Source: JAFKFJ01 sp963786445
Lineage (GTDB): Bacteria > Pseudomonadota > Alphaproteobacteria > Acetobacterales > Acetobacteraceae
NCBI GenBank assembly: GCA_963786445.1
Contig: CAWAZU010000028.1
Coordinates: 124,001 to 188,000, forward strand
Reading direction: 5' to 3'
DNA: 64,000 nucleotides
The notes beneath the pieces are model-generated. The model made no database searches. It was not told the DNA's origin and worked only from the letters and a program-made list of their open reading frames with translations. The first letter of the stretch is position 1. Each line of letters opens with the position of its first letter. The translations under genes and the position numbers were made by a program. This document shows positions 57,092 through 64,000 of the stretch, piece after piece.

Positions 57092-58291
57092 TCAAATCAC
57101 GCCCAGCGCCCGCCCGGCGCGCGCGAAGGCGGCGACGGCGCGGTCGATCTGCTCTCCGGTGTGCGCGGCGCTCATCTGTGCGCGGATGCGCGCGCGGCCT
57201 TTCGGCACCACCGGATAGGAAAAGCCGACGACATAGACGCCATCCTCCAGCAGCAGCTCCGCCATGCGCGCGGCCAGCGCCGCCTCGCCGAGCATCACCG
57301 GGATGATCGGATGGGCGCCCGGCACCAGCGTGAAACCGAGCCCGGCCATCGCGCCGCGGAACCGCGCCGCATTGTCCGCGAGCCGCCCGCGCAATGCGGC
57401 GCCCTCGTCGCCCGCCAGCAGATCGAGCACGCACGACGTCGCCGCGGCGATGCTGGGCGCGAGGCTGTTGGAGAACAGGTAGGGCCGCGAGCGTTGCCGC
57501 AGCAGCGCCACCACCTCGCGCCGCGCCGCGACATAGCCGCCGGAGGCGCCGCCAAGCGCCTTGCCAAACGTGCCGGTGAGGATATCGACGCGTCCCTCGA
57601 CGCCGCAGAACTCCGGCGTGCCGCGGCCGTGCGCGCCCACGAAGCCGACCGCGTGGCTGTCGTCCACCATCACCATCGCGCCGTGCCGCTCGGCCAGGTC
57701 GCAGATGCCGCGCAGGTCGGCGAGGATGCCGTCCATCGAGAACACGCCGTCGGTCGCGATCAGCCTGAAGCGCGCGCCGGCGTCCTCGGCCTCGCGCAGC
57801 CTCGCCGCGAGATCGCCCATGTCGTTGTTGCGGTAGCGGTAGCGCCGCGCGCGGCACAGGCGGATGCCGTCGATGATGCTGGCGTGGTTCAGTTCGTCGC
57901 TGATGACGGCGTCCTGCTCGTCGAGCAGCGTCTCGAACAGCCCGCCATTGGCATCGAAGCAGCTGGAATACAGGATCGCGTCCTCGCTGCCGAGAAATCG
58001 TCCCAGCGCCGCCTCCAGCTCCGTATGCACGGTCTGCGTGCCGCAGATGAAGCGCACCGAGGCCATGCCGAACCCGTCGGCATCCAGCGCCGCCTTGGCC
58101 GCCGCGATCAGCCGCCGGTCGTCGGCGAGTCCCAGATAATTGTTGGCGCAGAAATTCAGCACCTCGCGCCCCTCGGCCAGCCGCACCGACGCGGCCTGCG
58201 GCGTGGCGATGACGCGCTCGGACTTGAAGAACCCGTCGCCGCGGATGCGATCGAGCCGGGAGGCGACGTGGCGGATGAAGTTTTCGTCCAT
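57092..58291 (-). CDS. kbl: glycine C-acetyltransferase (2-amino-3-ketobutyrate CoA ligase)
   Basis: 399 aa PLP enzyme splitting 2-amino-3-ketobutyrate with CoA to glycine and acetyl-CoA, the step after Tdh. Landmarks: NFCANNYLGLADD, VDDSHAVGFVGAHGRGTPE, PLP lysine in LTGTFGKALGGASGG. Same strand and 29 bases upstream of tdh: the standard kbl-tdh pair. Confidence 0.97.
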   Translation of the reverse strand: MDENFIRHVASRLDRIRGDGFFKSERVIATPQAASVRLAEGREVLNFCANNYLGLADDRRLIAAAKAALDADGFGMASVRFICGTQTVHTELEAALGRFLGSEDAILYSSCFDANGGLFETLLDEQDAVISDELNHASIIDGIRLCRARRYRYRNNDMGDLAARLREAEDAGARFRLIATDGVFSMDGILADLRGICDLAERHGAMVMVDDSHAVGFVGAHGRGTPEFCGVEGRVDILTGTFGKALGGASGGYVAARREVVALLRQRSRPYLFSNSLAPSIAAATSCVLDLLAGDEGAALRGRLADNAARFRGAMAGLGFTLVPGAHPIIPVMLGEAALAARMAELLLEDGVYVVGFSYPVVPKGRARIRAQMSAAHTGEQIDRAVAAFARAGRALGVI

Positions 58292-58303
58292 GCGTGCCTC
58301 CGG

Positions 58304-58849
58304 TCAGGCGGGTACGGCCAGGGCGTATTCGACCTCGGCGGTATAGACCGACGCCTCCTTGCCGAGCCGCGAGCTGAACAGAACAAAATGCTCGACGGGG
58401 ACCGGCTCGGCGCGGAACAGGTTGTGCGCCTGCACGAAGGCGGCGAGTTTGGCCGGGGCGGTGTTGTCCAGCCGCGCCAGCGTCAGGTGCGGCACGAAGC
58501 GCCGCCGTTCCGGCTCCAGCCCGGTGCGCTGCAGCGCCGTCTCGATCTTGCTTTGCAGAAGATCAAGCGGCTGGCTGCGTTCGACGCCGACCCACAGCGT
58601 CGTCTCGCGCCCGGCGCGGCTGAACGTGCCGACGCCGGCGAGCACCAGCGGGAAGCGGCGCGCCCGCAGCGCGGCGAGCGCGTGGTCGATCTCCTCGGCC
58701 TGGTGGGACGCGACTTCGCCGATGAAGCGCAGCGTGAGGTGGTAGTTTTCTTCGGGCACCCAGCGCGCGCCCGGCACGCCCCCGGCGAGCGCCGCAAGCC
58801 GGCTGCGCAGTTCCCAGGGCAAAGCGAGACCGACGAACAGCCGCATCAT
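58304..58849 (-). CDS. thpR: RNA 2',3'-cyclic phosphodiesterase (2'-5' RNA ligase family)
   Basis: 181 aa with the two HxT motifs of the 2H phosphoesterase fold: YHLTLRFIGE and PHLTLARLD. Starts FVGLALPWELRSRLAAL, typical of ThpR/LigT. The first Met of the double Met overlaps the esterase stop (ATGA-type). Confidence 0.93.
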   Translation of the reverse strand: MMRLFVGLALPWELRSRLAALAGGVPGARWVPEENYHLTLRFIGEVASHQAEEIDHALAALRARRFPLVLAGVGTFSRAGRETTLWVGVERSQPLDLLQSKIETALQRTGLEPERRRFVPHLTLARLDNTAPAKLAAFVQAHNLFRAEPVPVEHFVLFSSRLGKEASVYTAEVEYALAVPA

Positions 58850-59514
58850 GTCGCCGGCGCCTCCGCCAGCAGTTTTTCCACCTCCGGCAGCAGGCGCGTG
58901 ACGATGCGGCGCACGCCCTCGGCGTTCGGGTGGATGCCGTCGGGCTGGTTGAGCGCGCGGTCGGCGGCGACGCCGTCGAGGAAGAACGGGTCGAACATCA
59001 CGCCCGGCCGGTGCGCCAGCTGGTCGAACACGGCGCGGAATTCGGCGCCGTATTGCGCGCCGAGATTGGGCGGCGCGTACATGCCGGTCAGCAGGACCGG
59101 GATGTGCCGTTTCGAAAAATCGTCGAGGATCGCGGAAAGATTGGCCGCCGTGTCGCGCGGGTCGATGCCGCGCAGCCCGTCATTGCCGCCGAGTTCCACG
59201 ATCGCCGCATCGGCGCCATCGCCGAGCGTCCAGTCGAGCCGCGCCAGCCCGCCCGCGCTGGTGTCGCCCGAGACCGCGCCATCAATGATCGCAACCTGCG
59301 TGCCGTGCGCCGCCAGCGCCGCGGCGAGCTGTGCCTGGAACGCCGCTGCGTGCGGCAGGCCGTAGCCGGCGGCAAGGCTGTCGCCCAGCACCAGCAGCCG
59401 CTTCGGCCCGGCGGCGGTCGCGGCTCCCTGCGCCGTGAACAAAAGGCAAGCCAGCACGACGGCCGCTTTCCGCGCTGCAGCGCGGGGGCCATATCGTGCC
59501 GTCATGGACCTCAT
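58846..59514 (-). CDS. tesA: GDSL-type esterase/lysophospholipase, exported
   Basis: 222 aa SGNH hydrolase. Signal peptide (AAVVLACLLFTAQGAATAA), block I LLVLGDSLAAGYGL (nucleophile Ser), block III ELGGNDGLRG, and terminal DGIHPNAEG with the Asp-His pair: TesA/arylesterase-like. ATG 59514 has GGAGGAG seven bases upstream, preferred over ATG 59505. Its 5' end overlaps the divergent lolD-like gene by 11 bases. Confidence 0.93.
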   Translation of the reverse strand: MRSMTARYGPRAAARKAAVVLACLLFTAQGAATAAGPKRLLVLGDSLAAGYGLPHAAAFQAQLAAALAAHGTQVAIIDGAVSGDTSAGGLARLDWTLGDGADAAIVELGGNDGLRGIDPRDTAANLSAILDDFSKRHIPVLLTGMYAPPNLGAQYGAEFRAVFDQLAHRPGVMFDPFFLDGVAADRALNQPDGIHPNAEGVRRIVTRLLPEVEKLLAEAPAT

Positions 59515-60233
59515 CGCCACTCCTCCGGCCCAGTCTTCCGTGCCTGGGTCCGCCGCGCTTGCGGCGGAGCACGTGCTGGTGCGCATCCGCGGCCTTCGCC
59601 TGACCGTGCCCGCCGCCGCGGGGCCGGTCAACATCCTGCGTGGCATCGACCTCGATATCGCGGCGGGCGAAGCGGTCGGGCTGGTCGGCCCCTCCGGCTC
59701 CGGCAAGACCAGTCTGCTGATGGTGCTCGCCGGGCTTGGAACGCGCCGAGCGCGGGCAGCGTGCGCTGGCCGGGCAGGAACTGACCGCGCTGGATGAGGA
59801 CGCGCTGGCGCGGCTGCGGCGCGAGCATGTCGGCATCGTCTTTCAGGCGTTTCATCTCATCCCGGCGATGACGGCGCTGGAGAACGTGGCGGTGCCGCTG
59901 GAACTCGCCGGCGTGCGCGACGCGATGGTGCGGGCGGCGGCGAGCCTGCGCGCGGTCGGGCTGGGGGAGCGGCTCAGGCATCTGCCCGGCCAGCTTTCCG
60001 GCGGCGAGCAGCAGCGGGTGGCGCTGGCGCGGGCGCTGGCGCCGCGGCCGCGGCTGCTGCTGGCCGACGAGCCGACCGGCAACCTCGATGGTGCCACCGG
60101 CGCGGCGGTGATGGACCTGCTGTTCGCGCTGCGCGAGCAGGCGGGGGCGACGCTGCTGCTGATCACCCACGATGCGGCGCTGGCTTCGCGCTGCTCGCGC
60201 ATCGTCGCCATCGCCGACGGGCGCATCGCGTGA
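59504..60233 (+). CDS. LolD-like ABC transporter ATP-binding protein, frameshifted
   Basis: About 242 aa after correction. Walker A GPSGSGKTSLLMVL in the first frame; after the GG at 59738-59739 the next frame carries ERAERGQ, Q-loop IVFQAFHLIPAMTALENVAVPLELAGV, signature LSGGEQQRVALARAL and Walker B LLLADEPTGNLD, all as in MacB/LolD-type ATPases (YbbA branch). One extra G explains the break. Its GTGA stop overlaps the permease start. Confidence 0.88.
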
Positions 60234-62732
60234 TCCTGGCGCTGCGCCTGGCGCGGCGGGAGCTGCGCGGCGGGGTGCGGGGGCTGCGCATCGTGCTGGC
60301 CTGCCTCGCGCTCGGCGTGGCGGCGATCGCCGCGGTCGGCACGCTGCGTGCCGGCGTGGAACGCGGGCTGGCCGCCGACGGGCGGCGCATCCTCGGCGGC
60401 GATCTGGAGGTCGAGGGCGGCGCGCAGCCCCTGCCGGAGGCGCTGCGCCACTGGCTGCTGGCGCGCGGGGCGCGCGTCTCGGACGTGGTCACCATGCGCT
60501 CGATGCTGGTGGCGCCGTCCGGCGCGCGGATGCTGGTGGAGCTGAAGGCGGTCGATGGCGCCTGGCCGCTGGTCGGGCAGGCGGTGCTCGCCCCGGACCA
60601 GCAAGTGCAGGCGGCGCTGGCCGGCGGCGGCGTGGTGGCCGATCCGCTGGTGTTGCAGCGGCTCGGGATCGCGCCGGGCGCGCGGGTGCGGCTTGGCGAG
60701 GCGACGCTGACGCTGCGCGGCGCGCTGACGGCGGAGCCGGACCGGGTGGCGAGTCCCGCCATCCTCGGTCCGCGGGTGCTGGTCGGGCTGGCGTCGCTGC
60801 CGGCAACCGGGCTGGTGCAGCCGGGATCGATCGTGCAGTACCGGCTGCGCGCCGTGCTGCCGCCGGGGCAGTCGGCGGCGCGGACGATCGCGGCGTTGCG
60901 GGCGGCGTTCCCCGGCACCGGCTGGCGCCTGCGCGACCCGGCCGAGGCGGCGCCGGGCGTGCAACGCTTCATCGACCGAGACCGGCCTGTTCATGTCGCT
61001 GGTCGGCCTGACCGCGCTGCTGGTCGGCGGCATCGGCGTCGCCAACGGCGTGCGCGCCTGGCTGGACGCGCGGGCGTCCGGCATCGCCACGCTGCGCTGC
61101 CTGGGCGCGGCGCCGCGTCTGGTGTTCTGGGTGTGCCTGATCCAGGTGATGGTGCTGGCGTGCGCGGGCGTGCTGCTCGGGCTGGTCGCGGGGGCGGTGC
61201 TGCCGGTCCTGGCGGCGCCGCTGCTGACCGGGTTGCTGCCGGCCGTGCCCAGGCTCGGCCTGTTTCCCGGCCCGCTGGCGCTCGCCGCCGGCAGCGGCCT
61301 GCTGACCGCCTCGAGTTTTGCGCTCTGGCCGCTGGCGCGCGCGCTGCGCATCCCCGGCGCGGCGCTGTTCCGCGACGCGCTGCTGCCCGCCCGCGCCTGG
61401 CCGCCGCTGACGCTGGTGCTGGCCGACGCGGCGCTGGCGGCTGCGCTGATGGCGCTGGTGGTGGCGACGGCGGAGAGTCGCGGCCTCGCGCTCGGCTTCT
61501 GTGCCGCGGCGGCGGCGGCGCTGGCGCTGTTCCGGATCGGCGGGGCCGCGCTGACCCTCGCCGTCGCGCGGCTGCCCTCGCCGCGGCTTGCCTGGGCGCG
61601 GCTCGGGCTGGCCAACCTGCACCGGCCGGGGTCGGCGACGCCGCTGATGCTGGTCTCGGTCGGGCTGGGGCTGGCGACGCTGGCGACGGTGGCGCTGGTC
61701 GAGGGCAACCTCCGCCGCGAAGTGGCCGAGCAGATGCCGGCGGAGGCGCCCAGCTTCTTCTTCATCGACATCCAGAACGGTCAGATGCCGGAATTCCGCC
61801 GGCTGATCGCGGCGGCGCCGGGCGTGTCGGACCTGGAGGAAGTGCCGAGCCTGCGCGCCCGCGTCGTTGCGGTGAACGGGGTGCCGGCGGACCAGGTCCA
61901 TGCGGCACCGGACACCGCCTGGGCGCTGCGCGGCGACCGCGGCCTGACCTATGCGGCGGCGATGCCCAAGGGCACGCGGCTGGTCGCGGGCGCGTGGTGG
62001 CCTTCGGATTACCGCGGCGCGCCGCTGGTCTCGTTCGATGCCGGCCTGGCGCGCGGCTGGGGGGTCGGGGTCGGCGACACGATCCGGCTGAATGTGCTCG
62101 GCCGCGACATCGACTTCCGCATCGCCAGCCTGCGCGACATCGCCTGGCGCAACATGGGCCTGAATTTCGCGCTGGTCGCCAGCCCCGGCCTGCTGGACCA
62201 CGCGCCGCACACGCATATCGCGACGCTGCGGGCCGTGAAGTCGGTGCAGGGACAACTGCTGAACCAGGTGACGGACGCCTTTCCCAACGTCTCGGCGATC
62301 CGGGTGGCCGACGTGCTGCAGGCGGTGGCCGACCTGCTCGGCAAGGTGGCGGGCGCGCTCGCGGCCACCGGGTCGGTGGCGCTGGCGTCGGGGGCGCTGG
62401 TGTTGGCCGGGGCGGTCGCGTCCGGGCAGCGGCGGCGGGTGCAGGAGGCGGTGATCCTGAAGAGCCTCGGCGCCAGCCGCGCCCAGATCCGGGCGGCCTG
62501 GCTGACCGAGTTCGGCCTGATCGGCCTCGCCGCGGGCGTGCTGGCGGCCGGCGTCGGCACGCTGGCAAGCTGGGGGTTGATGCGCTTCGTCCTCCAGGCC
62601 GACTGGGTGTTCCTGCCCGGAACGCTGGCGGCCACCGTCCTGGGGTCGCTGGCGCTGATGCTGGCCATCGGCTACGCCGGGACCGCCGCGGCGTTGCGCG
62701 CGAAGGCGGGGCCGCTGCTGCGCAACGAATGA
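60230..62732 (+). CDS. FtsX-like permease (YbbP type), frameshifted
   Basis: About 833 aa after correction. N-terminal helix (LRIVLACLALGVAAIAAVGTL) and periplasmic domain in one frame up to RFID; then, after an extra base near the CC at 60976-60977, the next frame gives TGLFMSLVGLTALLVGGIGVANG and the remaining FtsX repeats and helices to the end. Two FtsX domains and a large periplasmic insert match YbbP, partner of YbbA; these pairs often sit beside tesA, as here. Probable role: extraction or export of lipophilic molecules. Confidence 0.88.
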
Positions 62733-63175
62733 GGGAATACGCGCCGCCGGCGGCGGATATGCTGGCTCGGCGGGAAGTTGCTGGCGGATTCGACCTGTAC
62801 GGCACCATATTCGCGGCGAGGGGTGAGGACATGACTGACGCGACGCGAAAGCTTGTGGATGAGCCCGAGGAAGCGGAAGATGAGGATCTGCCGTCGTAGG
62901 ACGAAGTTGCCCGGCGGTTTGCGGCAATGCGTGCTCGCGGGCCTTCCGCCTTGGCTGACGCCCGAAGGCCTGGCCGCCTTGGCGGCGTTGGCGGCGCAGG
63001 GCGTGCCGGAGATCAACGGGCCGGAGACGATGCGGCTGCCCGACGACGACTGATCGGCATACCGGCCTTGAACTTGGCGGCGGCCGGCGTTACGCCGATT
63101 TCGCTTGATCGGGGCGCGCCAGACGCCAAAATGTTGCCACACAGGGCACCTTGCCCGCGAGGGGATGCATCAACC
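62733..63175 (+). other. 443-base stretch without a firm gene
   Basis: Between the FtsX-like gene and the Bax-inhibitor gene. It holds one doubtful small reading frame (see 62831-63053). Before the next gene there are weak promoter-like words (TTGAAC, TTGATC) and no convincing terminator. Confidence 0.6.
62831..63053 (+). CDS. possible small frameshifted gene
   Basis: ATG 62831 has a good ribosome site (GAGGGGTGAGGAC) and reads MTDATRKLVDEPEEAEDEDLPS before a TAG. The neighbouring +1 frame then gives a reasonable C-terminus (LAGLPPWLTPEGLAALAAL … ETMRLPDDD) to a TGA at 63053. One extra base, as in six other genes here, would make a protein of about 73 aa. I do not recognise it. Confidence 0.3.
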
Positions 63176-63949
63176 ATGGCTATCAGTCCCGACTATCGGA
63201 CCTACGGCAGCGCCCGCACGGCGCAGACCGAGGCGGCCCTGGACGAGGGCCTGCGCGCCTACATGCTGCGCGTCTACAACTGGATGACCTCCGGCCTGCT
63301 GCTGACCGGCATCGTCGCCTACGTCATCGCCCACACCAGCCTGATCAACCTGTTCTATCCGCTGGTGCAGACCCAGTACGGCCTGCGCCATGCCGCCACG
63401 CCGCTCGCCTGGCTGGCGATTTTTGCGCCGCTGGGTTTCGTGCTGGTGCTGAGTTTCGGCGTCAACCGGCTCTCCACCCGCACCGTGCAGACGCTGTTCT
63501 GGCTGTTCTGCGCCGCGATGGGCGCCAGCCTGACCAACATTTTCCTGGCCTACACCGGCGAGAGCATCGTCCGCGTGTTCTTCATCACCGCCGGCACGTT
63601 CGGCGCGATGAGCCTGTGGGGCTACACCACGCGCACCGACCTGACGCGCTTCGGCAGTTTCCTCATCATGGGGCTGATCGGCGTCGTGCTCGCCAGTCTG
63701 GTCAACATCTTCATCGGCAGCGCCGGGCTGCAGTTCGCCGTCAGCATCATCGGCGTGCTGGTGTTCGTCGGGCTGACCGCCTACGACACCCAGCGCATCA
63801 AGGCGGACTACGTGCAGTACTCCTACGCCTACGGCAGCGAAGTGGCGGCGCGGCGCAGCGTCTATAACGCGCTGTCGCTCTACCTCAACTTCATCAACCT
63901 GTTCATGCTGCTGCTGCAGCTCACGGGCAACCGCAGCAGCAGCAGCTAG
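63176..63949 (+). CDS. Bax inhibitor-1/YccA family membrane protein
   Basis: 257 aa with seven helices and the family pattern: LRAYMLRVYNWMTSGLLLTGIVAYV, FGAMSLWGYTTRTDLTRFGSFL, ending YDTQRIKADYVQYSYAYG and ALSLYLNFINLFMLLLQLTG. Bacterial members (YbhL/YetJ-like) are pH-sensitive calcium leak channels or stress proteins. ATG 63176 chosen as the first Met of the conserved start. Confidence 0.95.
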   Translation: MAISPDYRTYGSARTAQTEAALDEGLRAYMLRVYNWMTSGLLLTGIVAYVIAHTSLINLFYPLVQTQYGLRHAATPLAWLAIFAPLGFVLVLSFGVNRLSTRTVQTLFWLFCAAMGASLTNIFLAYTGESIVRVFFITAGTFGAMSLWGYTTRTDLTRFGSFLIMGLIGVVLASLVNIFIGSAGLQFAVSIIGVLVFVGLTAYDTQRIKADYVQYSYAYGSEVAARRSVYNALSLYLNFINLFMLLLQLTGNRSSSS

Positions 63950-63964
63950 GACACCGGCATCTCC

Positions 63965-63998
63965 GGCCCTTCCCGCAACAGCGGGAGCGGCAAGGGCC
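63965..63998 (+). terminator. imperfect hairpin after the Bax-inhibitor gene
   Basis: Outer stem GGCCCTT / AAGGGCC and inner stem CCCGC / GCGGG with a six-base bulge on the 3' side, 16 bases past the stop. The window ends here, so a following U-run cannot be judged. Confidence 0.5.
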
Positions 63999-64000
63999 CT

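Overview
The window is very GC-rich, densely coded DNA from a single chromosome, with no rRNA, tRNA, phage, insertion sequence or CRISPR array that I could recognise. The aa3-type cytochrome oxidase operon order (coxB, coxA, ctaB, small coxF-like gene, ctaG, coxC, DUF983, SURF1), thrC followed by an M16 peptidase, and many sugar ABC operons with LacI/IclR control point to an alphaproteobacterium. Rhodospirillales/Acetobacteraceae is my best guess, but this is inference and I made no database comparison.

Layout. 1-6262 (+): terminal oxidase subunits and their assembly factors; the first gene is cut by the window edge. 6259-13197: an accessory block with an M32 carboxypeptidase, a formate/nitrite-type transporter, a DUF1479 protein, a broken DUF4864 protein, and a two-gene EACC1-caspase module of the biological-conflict type. 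13411-19787 (+): thrC, M16 peptidase, pmbA/tldE, a Tim44-like protein and an MFS transporter.

19822-30807: a LacI-controlled sugar or sugar-acid catabolic regulon. One arm (+) is SDR plus a three-gene ribose-type ABC importer. The opposing arm (-) is an enolase-superfamily dehydratase plus E1alpha, E1beta and E2 of a 2-oxoacid dehydrogenase. lacI and a lactonase-like amidohydrolase lie beside it. Two promoters carry the same 11-bp operator core. 30792-41750 (-): a probable ten-gene operon (SBP, ATPase, two permeases, D-threonine-aldolase-like enzyme, RidA, TIM-barrel-like unknown, M20 peptidase, amidase, IclR) with nested palindromic half-sites upstream of its promoter.

41750-48875 (-): a second sugar-acid route (IlvD/Edd dehydratase, 2-keto-3-deoxy-fuconate-type SDR, RidA, FAH hydrolase) with a GT39-like glycosyltransferase and an atypical SDR, headed by iolG. 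48953-50685 (+): iolE and an SDR. 50719-54036 (-): a DUF1127 protein and a third ribose-type ABC importer. 54263-63949: acyl-CoA synthetase, the threonine-degradation pair tdh-kbl, thpR, a GDSL esterase, a lolD/ftsX-like transporter and a Bax-inhibitor-1 protein.

Quality note: six genes (DUF4864, thrC, lacI, the third ABC ATPase, lolD, ftsX-like) each need removal of exactly one extra base to give one intact family-length protein. All six are +1 and most fall in short homopolymers, so they look more like sequence errors than biology. One of them fuses thrC to the M16 peptidase in frame.
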